Shown in pieces: positions 36,406 through 48,300 of a stretch of DNA of 64,000 nt. Each line of letters starts with the position of its first letter. The stretch's first letter is position 1. Source of the stretch: Periplaneta americana (lineage: Eukaryota > Arthropoda > Insecta > Blattodea > Blattidae); contig NC_091120.1 of the NCBI RefSeq assembly GCF_040183065.1, positions 73,572,708 to 73,636,707 of the forward strand, given 5' to 3'. Position numbers and translations under genes: made by a program. The notes beneath the pieces are model-generated. The model worked only from the letters and a program-made list of their open reading frames with translations. It was not told where the DNA came from and did not search any database.

Positions 36406-36611
36406 CAGGCCTGCAGAACTTGCAAAGTAGGGGAACTATGACATCAGCCTCACTTCACTTCTATTGGGGATGATAGACTTCCGTCCCGAGAATGAATGTT
36501 GATGCAGCCGAGCATAACTAGAACGCCGTGACCACACAGGTAGAAAAGGTGGGTGGGGTAAAAGAGGGGAGGAAAGCAGTCGCTCTCAAGAGCTACAGTT
36601 CTGCAGGCCTG
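36406..36611. mobile_element. hAT MITE with perfect ends and target duplication
   Basis: The inverted ends are perfect over 15 bp (CAGGCCTGCAGAACT). The 8-bp duplication GTTTACGG lies at 36398-36405 and 36612-36619. The element is 206 bp, non-coding, and sits inside the older hAT relic. Confidence 0.92.
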
Positions 36612-37139
36612 GTTTACGGCATTATTTGGAAGAGGAAGAATTTCTGTACTGCTTATCATTTTCAGCAAAAGAATTGTCACATGTAGACATTTGATACAAT
36701 CAGTTACAAGCAAGATCGACTGATGTAATTCAAGCAAGAAATGAAGTGACTTGTTTCAGAGGGGTTGTCATGCAGATTAGAGAATCCACAAACCACATTC
36801 ATACTGAAACTGAGTCTTCATCAGCTAGTAAGCAAAGAGAAATGGAAAACAGGCATATTGACGCTAAAGAACTTGTGATAGAATTGTGGAAGAGGATCAC
36901 CAACATTTCAAGTCATTAAGTCATCTTGATGTGGCAAACTTGTTAAACTCTGCCAACTTCATTGACAATCTACTAGATACGTTTTGCGAAATAACGAAAC
37001 TACTAAAGATAATAAACCTTCTTAAGGAACACAATGTCCCAGGAACTTGTCACTGCACTTGCTATACTATCGATTGAGAAGATGATGGTTAAAGGCATAG
37101 AAGGATTCACCATCAGAGTAATAGATACATTCTGCAGTA

Positions 37140-39744
37140 GAAAGGAGCATTGCATGAACTTCATTTTGGACATTAGATTAGTTGCATGTTACATTTTATG
37201 TGTATAATGAAACTGTAGCACACTCGATATTTTGTCACCAGCCACCCCTGACACTAATACGAGTATTTACATTTAAATGAGTATTTTCTTTTAATACAAT
37301 TTTGTTAGAAGTGCATATTGTTAAATCACAAATGCAAATGGTTAAATATTAACCAAGTGGTATAAATTATCACTAAACAAAAAGAAATGAGTTTTTAGAA
37401 AAGTTGGTGTGTCCAATTAACACAATGTGTTACTGCCACAAAAGTTATTATGCTTTGAAAAATACTGTGAACTTCATACTTACTTTTTCTTTACTAACGT
37501 AAGATTGTATACATACATAGCTTTATAGTTGTTATTATTTGAATAGAAGAATGCGATTGTTGGATATTACTCTTTTTTGAAATTGAATTATAAATTTTAA
37601 CATCTACATCCTCTGCTATCCCCCTTAGTTGGCACTCATGGTGGATTCAACAGAATTCTATTACAAGTCATACTGGATATACCATGTTTGAGTTGCAGTG
37701 CGTTTGAAGACTGAATAATAAGTCGTGTTTTGAGCCCAGTATATTCACGCCATGATTTTTATTTGTGCAGCCACACAATGAACCATTTAAGAGTACAAAC
37801 TTTACACACAATATTCATTACCACAGAACAGAATTTTTCACACACACGAACACACATTTTAATCCTTCAATTAATATAAATTGTTATGTTAAAAAATGTT
37901 CCTTCTGGAAAAGAAATTTGTCAATAAAAATTCAATGTTTTCTTACAAAATTTTCACACGTGCTTCGATGCATAAAACCAACTGAACATACATGAAATAT
38001 CTTTACATCAATGCACAGTTTTGTTGATAATGAAGTATGTAAATGGCTGTGCTGAATGAATTATTAAAGATTAAGATTCTTGAGAGCAGAAAAAGACATT
38101 CCTCCTTTTTATACCACTTTCGTGATAAAATTTTAAGTGTATTGTGGAGAATGGAACAAATATAACTAACTATCCTATATCAGTATTTTAGGAACCAGGT
38201 ATCAATAAGTCATTTAAAGCTTACAAATCTGTACGAAAATATTTTATTTATGAGCACAAAAATGTGTGTTTCTCGGGCTTAATCCCTCCCACCCCCCTTA
38301 AGATCTTACTTAATAGCGAGCACAATTTATACATCTAGTGCATATTATTTGCATGTGTCTTTAATCTGGCTAGAAACCTTACTGATGTGATCAAATTAAT
38401 GTCACAATAACAATTATTTTCAATTTCACATCATAATATGCCTCTCAATGGTTCCCATTACCATCTCTAATCTGATTGTCTTATTACATCTTTGGGCTTG
38501 AAGTAAAACAAATATTTCTTATGGAACTATATTGCAACAGACCACTCTGAATGTAACTAACGACTTTTCTTCATTCACGTAACAATACATTACACAATTC
38601 ATTCTTTATCTATAAATCTATTTATATACGTAAACCTATTTACATGCTACTTGGAAGAAACCCGTAACTAATATAACCAACAGGTAGAGAGACTTCACGT
38701 TTCTGGTCCACCATCTCAGTTTAGAAGTGTCCACTACGTTCACAACACCTCAACAATTTTAACTCTTCTTGCAGCAGTCGGGGGTTGTGAGAGAGAAGCC
38801 AGCAGTAGTAATTTCTTGAGGTTCGGGTTGCCAATTGTCATGAAATAGGTTGTGTGCTTTCTTTGGTAAGAGTAACTGCTAACAGGTTTGCTCAAAGCTC
38901 TACATGCAATGCCATTCTCCTATATTGCACATTTCTTACCAATTTCTTACAGAGGATATTATATGTACTCCAAAAGTGATAAAAGAATTGCAATAATCAT
39001 TTTTACTCCTACTTAGGATGAATTACACAAAACTGCATACAGGGCACCTATTACTAAGTAATGACGTTCATATTATTATCTTAATTTACATGAAGTTTGC
39101 TAGAAAAGGATATAAGCATAGCCATCTTAAATTAACAAATCATGTTCATACACTTGGCAAAGGTGCTACTCCAGCATTTGTTGGTCTGATTGCAGAAAAC
39201 AAGCAGACAACACATTCATGAAATATGTTTAAAATTTCGTTTTTAATAACTTAATAGTAACTGAAAAAGCTTATGAACGATTTCAATACCAATAATAATG
39301 ACGACAGGCTTTAAAAGAAAATTGTATTAGACAATAATTTGAAATTTACACCATATAAGCTTAAATTTAAGTGATGGAATTGACTGATAAATTACAAAAG
39401 TACTAACTGGGTAATAACCTAATGTAGGCCTACTGTTCTCCATTGTACCACTGTGTAATAAATTGGTGAAAATTATGTTCGCAAACACAGAAAACTTTTG
39501 TGAATTATTACATTAAATTGCTGCCCATATACACACTGTTAAAATTTCAAGCTAAACTCTGCCAAATGAATAATACGCACATCCGTCAGATCATTTAAAG
39601 GAATCTCACTGTTTTTTAAGCCTATTTTTGAAGTTAGGTTGTTATAAATCACAATGCTCTTACTGCACTTATGCCACTATAAACTTTTACTGCCATCATA
39701 GTTTAATTTGCATAGAAACATTTCGTTTAAGGAACCATTTTCAC
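37140..39744. other. No gene or element recognised
   Basis: AT-rich sequence without motif-bearing frames. The open frames at 37765-37995 and 39018-39221 have biased composition and no family resemblance. Confidence 0.4.
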
Positions 39745-39756
39745 TTTCACAGACTT

Positions 39757-39894
39757 GTTGTTGTTTTCTAATGCCAGGCATTTGACAATAAAGTCATTTG
39801 ACCTCTTGCACTCCAATATTTTTCAAAGATATTATCATGGTTAGCCACTGCTGCATAGATTTTGAGATGTTCTGAATCCATTTCTTGATTTGAG
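39757..39894 (-). mobile_element. RNase-H LINE 3' fragment, copy C
   Basis: The last 138 bp of the copy-A family, ending in AAC repeats. A perfect 12-bp duplication, TTTCACAGACTT, lies at 39745-39756 and 39895-39906. Confidence 0.92.
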
Positions 39895-39909
39895 TTTCAC
39901 AGACTTAAA

Positions 39910-42258
39910 TTTGCAGAAAACTCTTCCACAAAGCTATTAAAATCACTTATTACACCTGTTTTTCAATACCTGTTCTTCTTTTTCTTTATTTATTTTTTTC
40001 TATGGCCTCTTTTCTAGAATTTGGGTTAGATCCATACCTTTCATTTTGGAATTTACAGTACTATATTGTTCGAAAGTTTGGCATACCAATACCGGTACCT
40101 AAGAAGTAATTTCATAAGTGTGCCATCAGGTAGTCTGTATTAAGTTACCATAAAAAAATCTTTTTTTTTTTCGTCAAAGTGGTTGATGCACACAGTTGTT
40201 GAAGAGGTAAAGTCTAATCTTTTCGAGATACTTCACGAATCCATGCTTGTCTTTTATCCTCACCCTTGGGGAATGAAAACATTGTTATATGTGTGCTAGA
40301 TTTTAATGTACCATCATAGTTAGACTTGCATTCAGCAACACAGCATCATCTAGGCATTTAACATCTAAGTAATTAAAATTTAATGATACAAATATGTGTG
40401 TCTAAAATGAAATGTCAAAATATTTAGGTTGGGTAAGTTAAATATAGAAATAATTATAATAATTCTTACCATAGTACAATAGAAAAACAGAAGCAGCTGT
40501 TAAAAACAATATCTACATGTAAAACAACTGTTAATTTAAAGCCTCACTAGATCATTCTCCCACACTTTACACTCCAGCTCGGAGTCTGATTCTGCTCTAT
40601 GCCAACATTGCGAATTCTAACAGGAGCATGGCTTGTTAATTTATGATGGCTGTGATATAAGTAAATTAATTATAAAGTCGTCTTAATGGTATTTCCATAA
40701 TTTTTTAATACTGGCCAAAAAAGTTTTTGTATGTTTGGAAAAATATAAATTCAATGATATATGACACAACATTTTCTATGTTTTGTAGTTTTGTCCCCCA
40801 TACTAATTTACTTCTTATTATAACATACATCTTTTAGAAATAAAAATAACGAAAATATTTACATAATTTCATGTGCCAAATAAGCTTGTATTGTAGTTGT
40901 AATCCCCTGGTAGAGGGGCAGAGAAGGCCTGACGGCCTTATCTCTACCCGGTTAAATAAATACATACTAATACTTTCAGAGACCACTTAGTAGTTGTTAT
41001 ACTGACACAAACTATGGAAATGCATTCATTTTGCAATTCATGTTTAATGTTCCAATAAGTTATACTGAAAAACAAATTGTATGATTATGGAAATGTAGTT
41101 ACACATTTTTCCCAACTTCAAATCAAGATTTGCTGAAACAAAGCTACCTCTGCCATCACTTTTGTTGAGCTAAAGTGTCCTGACTGTAGAGTATTTCGTG
41201 TACTGCTGTTGAACAACAAAAGATGGCTGATAAATTGAATGTAACTTTGTCTTAGCTAGCAAAAATTTTGTTTTCATGTGAATATCAACACTACAAGTTT
41301 TGCGAAATGGAAATTATTAATGAACATGTAATGATCTCTAATGAAATTTCATTTGGGCTTCACAAATTCAATTTCTATAAAGAAACAAACTTTGCATAGG
41401 GACTACTGAACTTTGTGAATGAACAGTAATATTTATTCGAGTTTGTATGTACTTTGCAAAAGAAATATTCCTTTACTGAGACCTAAACAATAGCTCGTGT
41501 ATCAAGTGCCAATAAGTATACCCAGTTAAAAAATAAATGGGTCTCAATCAAATTCCATAATTTTTTTTTTCTGCAGTGCGCTAAGAACTTATCCTTCTCT
41601 TAAGTATGTTAATACTGAATGTCTTACTGCAGTGCTGATCTGTTACATTCCTGATATTATTATGTAACCTTTACTCTTAACAGAACAAAAATAATAGAAA
41701 TTTTATATATATAAACGCTTGTACTATGGCTTCTACCAACATCCTCATCTGTTACTGATACATGGCACAAGTGTTTGATAAATTTCATTCTCTTCAAAAA
41801 ATCTAATACTTTAAATCAATGCTATACTTTCACGGAGTTCATAAAATGAAATGTATAAATGTTTAGTTGTAAATGCAGTAAAAAAATACATTAAGAATAC
41901 CAATTAAATGTTTAATAATGATCCCTTGCTTACTATCTCATTATAACTTTCCTTTTAATGATTTCCTTTTGAGATTGCCTTGAACAAAAAAAAAAAAAAA
42001 TAATAATAATTTGGGGTTAATATATATTTCTATACTGCAAGTAAATCTGGCCTATATATGGAGTACATTATAAAGAATCCTCAGTGTACCAAATTGTGTA
42101 CTTCCCATCTTCCAAACAGAGCATTGTTGTAGTCTGAACACAATCACGAACATTGTCAAAAAGTTACTAGAAGTCTACGGTACGATGCTCCATCACCATG
42201 TTCAAATCGCACAAATCCCAAGCAATGAACCGCACCGAGTTCCATCATGTGGGAGGGT
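39910..42258. other. Downstream region of MED28 (possible 3' UTR) with one retroposon tail
   Basis: No coding signal. 40915-40972 repeats the GGCC-hairpin tail seen at 30072-30142 (agagaaggcctgacggcctt). Several TTTATT words could be minus-strand AATAAA signals for MED28, but I cannot choose one. Confidence 0.4.
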
Positions 42259-42345
42259 TTAGGGGGCAGTCCCATAGTCCAGTGCTCCGCGTCCTCTCCC
42301 ACGCCCTCTTCCCCTGCCTCTGCCCCGCCCCCTCCCCCGCCCCCG
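42259..42345 (-). other. MED28: In-frame Arg-Gly extension after the MED28 stop codon
   Basis: The annotated TGA is at 42346-42348 and the next base is C. The same frame continues for 28 codons to TAA (42259-42261): ten Arg-Gly dipeptides and then ALDYGTAP. Arg is written with five different codons (CGG, AGG, AGA, CGT, CGC) and Gly with three, so this is not a plain DNA repeat. Possible explanations: translational readthrough at UGA-C, a recent nonsense change of a Gly codon (GGA to TGA would give EGRRGRGRG), or an assembly error. Confidence 0.6.
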
Positions 42346-45300
42346 TCACCTACGTCCCTCTGGCATTCCTATGTTGCTCGTGGTCTTCTCCAAGAATGCT
42401 AAGGGGCCTTGTAACACTCCACCTGGTCCTTGAGTGGGGAAACCAGACGGACCTCGTGGGCCTGCAGACTGCTGCATGAACATCGCTTGTTGGGGTGACA
42501 CCATTGGTCCAGGACCCCCACTACCAGATGCTACTGAGATTCCTGGTGGACCCTGCAATCAAATGCATGCCGTTTCAGTGAGAAACCCACATGGGGCTCA
42601 CTGAAACATCCAAACACAAATAAAAACTCTAAATAAAAAGTAAACATCAGAAACTAAAGAATAACTTATAAAAATGTAATTAAAAATAAAGTAATATATA
42701 ATATAATTAAAAATAAATCAATGCCTTGAATTAAGACAACAAAAAATAAATAAACTTTTGTTATATAAAAACTGAAAGGTCATAAATGAGAAAGTAATAC
42801 AATTTAATAAAATCAAATATTGAAGTTTTATCACTGATACACTGATATGTAATTCAATTACTATTAGAAAGTTACCTATAATATAAAGATAGTTATAGGA
42901 ATATTATTTTGATTCATCTACACGTTTTAACTACAAATCTTTTTTCTTCACGTCATTATGCATGAATTCATCTAATCTACTTTCTTTATAATCTAGATAT
43001 TTAAAAATAAGAATGTAACACGTACATTTTGCTGGATATGTTATATTTCAAAGGCATTCTGAATAAGGTTAATTGTCTGAATTTTGGCGTTAATATTTCT
43101 GCGCTAATTAATTTTCGATAGAAAACGTGTTAACTTATATGGCGAAAATCATGTCCTTATATGTTTCTTTGTAACGATTACATTTGAGTCAAATGTTTAT
43201 TTTTCCAGTAAAACGAATTATGCGAAAAAATATATTTAAAACAAACTTAATACACATAAATTATTTGATTAAAACTATTTCCTTTTTAAGATACGTAAAA
43301 TATAGACATATAGTTCTCCAGATATGAAAAATGTATGTTTAATATTTCCTATGTTAAATGTAAAACAAGGTTAGTTCCTAATCACTAAAATTGTGCAGAC
43401 TGATCTAGTGCATAATAACAATATCTAACTAAATTCCCTGAACTATTTATCAACTAGAAGCAGTGGGTGATGTTAAAAGTGCTATTACTTATAAACTGTG
43501 ATGAATTATCAATATGTGCTAAGATTAATACATACATATTACAGTAATTATGACATAGATAATTACTTTTCGCAACGCAGTTTCCATTTCGCAATTACGG
43601 TGACTTGGGGCATATCGGACGAACTTAAACTGTTAAAAGAATAAAAGCCAAGCAAAATAAATTAGAGAATGTCGTAATACAAAATAAAGTGAGGGATGGA
43701 ACAGTGTTGCATTGTCCTTTGTTTTCCCCCAATATGCTACCTGTTGTTGCATTTGTTGCTGTTGAAGCTGCTGCTGTATTTGCTGTTGCTGTTGTTGCAT
43801 TTGCTGCATCTGCTGTTGTTGCATTTGTTGTTGCTGTTGCTGCTGCTGTTGTAACTGTTGTTGTTGAAGCTGCTGTTGCATATTATTAGGCATAGTATTA
43901 GGTTGTGGGGGTGCACCAGTGGGAGGTGCAGGAGGTTGAGGTCCCGCATTTCCATTTGGTAATCCAGTAGGAGCTGGACCCTGTGCAGGTGACTTTGCCC
44001 AGCCTTGAAGATCAGCCAGTAAATTCTGCCATACAGCTATTTTTTCATAATGTCTTTTTATCAGGTCTTCTTTTCGTACCAATTCTAATCGAAGCTCATT
44101 TGTATCCTGAACAAATATAAGATTTGACATTAATAAGATAATGTCACAGTAATATAATAATGCTTACTGACTTTAATGTTTGTTAAGCACAGATGAGGAG
44201 GATATGGACATGAAACACCTTGCAAATTGCGAATATTTTGAGACTTTTCTATCTTATGTAAAGATACTGAGAAGCAAGAAGGAAAATAACTTAATTTCTA
44301 AATCCTAAGCATTAGATACACACAATAATGTAATCTAAGAATCACATATACAAATATAGATGTGATAAGCTATATACAGATAATAAAAAAAAGGTCTCCA
44401 TACAAAATCCATTTTTTCTGTAGTACTGTATTGTATTGTATATATTAACATTCCATGGTATTCATACATGCTTACAGCTAGAATATGAAACAAGTCAAAA
44501 AACTTAATACTATTATAAAGTCTTAATTTATAGTCACACTCTAGATGAAATATATACAGACGAGATTTACACTATAGTCTACTATAGTCCCGTCCCTCTA
44601 ATTTCCGGCAGCCAATGGCATTGCAGGTCAGCTACATTTAAACGTGTGCGTCTTGTGATTCGCTGTGGAAGACGTTATTCATTTCTTAAGGCTCTTTTAT
44701 TGGCGTTTGCAGAAAGCACATGAGGACGTTATTTGCCGCTCAATTATTTGCTGAATTACAGTCGTTTTATTTATTATCATAGGAGCTACGACATGATGTT
44801 TAACGGTGTGGCAAATAGATTCCTAATATGGTAGCTCGGCAATGAAAGAACAAACTACCTAACTAGACTTTATAGAGCCTTCACTTCCTCAGACTAAGCA
44901 AAGAGGAGGAGTCACGCCGGGAATAACAGCGTCGCGACTATAGTACAACACAAAGTTTTAGTATCAATTTCATGGGAAAATTTTAGAACACGGATTGCAC
45001 CTACCAAATTATGTCTTAAAATACTAAAAGGTGCAGATTTGTCTGCGTTTGTAGAATGCGCATCATTATATTTACGAAAAGGCACTTTTCAGTGCCAATA
45101 ATTTATTTTGTGTGCACAAGGTTGGAATTTTGAAGTAAGAGGGAAAGGGTTCAATCCATGTTCTGGAGTTTATCCCAATATATTTTCTGTACAGACGTTA
45201 CACAAACTGATAGTAAAACTAGACAAACAGGAAAGCACAGAGAGAAATAGCATGGAAAATGTATTAAAGTATCATATCCTTTAGTTCATTTACATATGAG

Positions 45301-48300
45301 GAGCATCGTTTCAAAACGTGTTATGTTCCCGAATTCTAATTTTACAGGAAACAATAAAAAAGTTTTTCTCCTAAAGTGTTTTGAATATGTATAAAAATGA
45401 ACTGCCATCGTGTTAATATAGACATTTATAACTAATACTGATAAAATCTGAAATGTGTTTCCTATCACAATGCGGAGCAATTTCACTTTTAATTTGTTAC
45501 TTAATACGTTTTGAAACAACACAAAGAATTTAATACGTTTTGATCGAACACCTTTTGTTTCTTACACAATGCTGTTTCATTTATTTATCTTTTTCACAGA
45601 GATGCCATTTATTATTTGTTATAAAGTAACAGAAATGGTTGTTTGAGATTAAATATTCTGTGTTCCGCATTTATTATCAACAAAATAGGCCTATCATAAG
45701 TTATACTAGGGCACTAATAAAATTGAAGGTACATTGTATGACTTGAGGCTTTCCCGGCGTTTAATGTAGAATAACTCTTCTCGGGTTCTCAGCCAGGTGA
45801 GTTGGAGATTAGCTTCCAAGCTTTCGACGGCTAGCTCTGCCATCTTCTTCAGGGAATGAAGTGATGTGGGACCATGTCTAGCCGGTATATATGCAAAAGT
45901 AGGGCTTCCTGCTGTCAGACAGTTGGGACCAGCAAGTAGCTCCTGATTGGCTGCCGCTTCCACAAACCAGAATGCTCCTGGCGGTCGGGACTAGGAACTA
46001 GCTCCTGATTGGCCCGCAGCGGGAAGCCCTACTTTTGCATATATACCGGCTAGACATGGTCCCACATCACTTCATTCCCTGAAGAAGTTGGCAGCGCTAG
46101 CCGTCGAAAGCTTGGAAGCTAATCTCCAACTCACCTGGCTGAGAACTCGAGAAGAGTTATTCTTGAAGGTACATTGTTTTTTTGAGTATCCTTTAGTCTA
46201 AAATGAATACACATAAGTAATATAATTATGAAAATACAGTCTTTCAAAACCTGATTATTCAAGAAAATGTTCACCATGTTCGTTATTTTCAGTAGAAGAT
46301 CCTGTATCATTGCTGAGGCAGAAACATAGAACCCCACGTCATCCAGTTTTTCCTAACTATCTTCAAATCTCCTTTTAGCAAAGTATCCACATTGTTCTTC
46401 TTAGCATCAGTAAGATTTGTGGCACTGTTATTCTTCTTACTCCTCGTTTTATAATATGAGTGCCTACTTTGAAAGGATTATCATATCTAAATGTGGGTTC
46501 CATTTTCAAAGTAACCTCTGATTTTCCATTTTTATAGATCCTTTTTAACGTAACCCTTTTAATATCCTTGATTGCGTCCGCCTTTTTGTATTGTGAAGCT
46601 AGAGATTTGTAATCTCGAATTGTCCAATTTTTTCCTAGAGTTTTAACGGAAGCCACTGTTTCATAAAAAAAAACCCTATATTCATTAGGGGTAATTATCT
46701 CGGCTTTTTTACTTATTTATTTTACTAAGTTATTTTACGATGCTTTATCAACATCTTAGGTTATTTAGCATCTGAATGAGATGAAGGTGATAATGCCGGT
46801 GTAAAGAAAAAGAGTCCAGGGTCCAGCACCGAAAGTTACCCAGCATTTGCTCATATTGGGTTGAGAGAAAACTCCGGAAAAACCCTCAACCAGGTAATTT
46901 GTCCCGACCTGGCCGTTACTCCACAGGTGTGGACTCTGCTTTCTTGCGCAACGTTTTCTCTACGATTCAGAATGGCCCCACACTGGAAAATACATTACAA
47001 CTTCGGAAATATGTGGGGTGCCTTGCTTTGGAGCCAGAAAGGAAGGACATGTACTATGTGCATGTTTTTGTTCTGCCCGCTGCATCTGTCAAGAAAAGTC
47101 TTATGCAAGTAACATCCTGCTCAAAGCTGAGAAATGACATTCCTCCTGATGCCACTTCATTTGCCCTCTTCCAGACTGAATCTCGTTGCATGCATAGAAT
47201 GTAGGGAACTTTGAGGGAATGATGCATAGTGAATTGGAAACGATTAGTTGTAGAAAGGTCCAATTTTCCTTATTGTGTGTAATTGGAAATGCATGTACTT
47301 TAGAAGATAATATTATCTCAGAATGAGATATTTAATTTAGTTTATTGTAGTAACACAGCTGATGTATTTATCTTGTTTCGATTTCGCGATTTCTTTTTGT
47401 TTTTGTTGTCAGCCTTTTCCTGATCCTCTTTGATCTTTCTCCACTATTGAATAACCATTCATTTTACACAAAAGTAGTAAGCAACCGTTATTCATTACAT
47501 CATGCACATCGCTGACAACTTAGGAAAAAATGCGGCATTTCGTTCTGGTCAACCAACGAAAGGAAAACAGTTGGGAATTTAATACGATTTGAACCGATCA
47601 GTTTCGCGAACATAACACGATTTTATCCGACCGTTGCTTACGAGATTACACAAGCTGGCGCATAGCACGATCGAGAGTAGGTCTCTGTGAGTCATGACAA
47701 TTTCTGCCGCTAGGTTCGCCTCGCTGTCCTAAGAAATGTTGAATAGTACCATTAAAAAGCATTGTGTATCGTGAAAATAGTTCGATTAATTGTGCATTAC
47801 TGATTGAGTACGAATATTATAAATATGCCAAGCATATTACAGTGTTATTTGAAGTTTGTTCAGCTAAGTTATATTCGAAAATTGGCAGTTATCCGTCACA
47901 ATTCTAATTACTTTAAATCCAATATCTTCCACTACTTTCAGGGCTTCCATAGTCAATTTTGCCAACTCATCTAAGGTTAAATTGTGTGTAAAATAAAATG
48001 GCACTGGTATTCTGTACTTTGTAGACAGACCCTTGAACAGAATGCACAGCAATTTATTGGCCAGCTTATTTTCAATCCCAATAACATTTTTCTCAGTGTC
48101 TGTCATTCCTATCAACATATCCAAATTTCTGTCATACATCAATTTCGGTTTAATACTCATTTCGTCAATAATGAGAGATCCAACTTTTTCATTTTCATGC
48201 TCCAAGGACTTTTCCTCTGCAATTAGCCGAGCCTTTATCAAAGAGGTGACACCTGTTTCTCCTTTTGAGTGACCAATATAAGTTTTTAATGTCTTTTGAT

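Larger units (their letters stand above)
35180..37130 (+). mobile_element. hAT (ZMYM1-like) transposase relic, twice interrupted
   Basis: The N-terminal part at 35196-35531 (HAYRDEILKNNQQVERYVL, KFCRAFELTLRDH) continues as VAIMSDETTDIS near 35560. Later parts are near 36195-36400 (RVFFFDLSA; KTVNVV) and 36886-37077 (SHLDVANLLNSANFIDNL). The pattern is that of hAT proteins related to zinc-finger MYM type 1. A SINE (about 35930-36170) and a hAT MITE (36406-36611) split it. Confidence 0.7.

Noticed and set aside
38700-38860. Possible conserved exon or SINE near the GC-richer patch
   Set aside because: No open frame with splice sites, no tRNA-like boxes, and no second copy seen in the window.
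43689-43955. Ala/Val-rich plus-strand frame and Asn/Ser-rich minus-strand frame at the MED28 poly-Gln tract
   Set aside because: They are shadows of the CAG-rich exon in other frames.
44572-44945. Possible DNA element bounded by ACTATAGTC words
   Set aside because: The matching ends are short (about 12 bp), the word is itself repeated and near-palindromic, and no target duplication or interior homology was found.
45960-46162. Hammerhead-like motif CTGAAGA ... CGAAAGC in the palindromic insertion
   Set aside because: Core words and a possible stem III exist, but stem II starts with mismatches and no stem I can be formed between the flanks, so it is not a full hammerhead.
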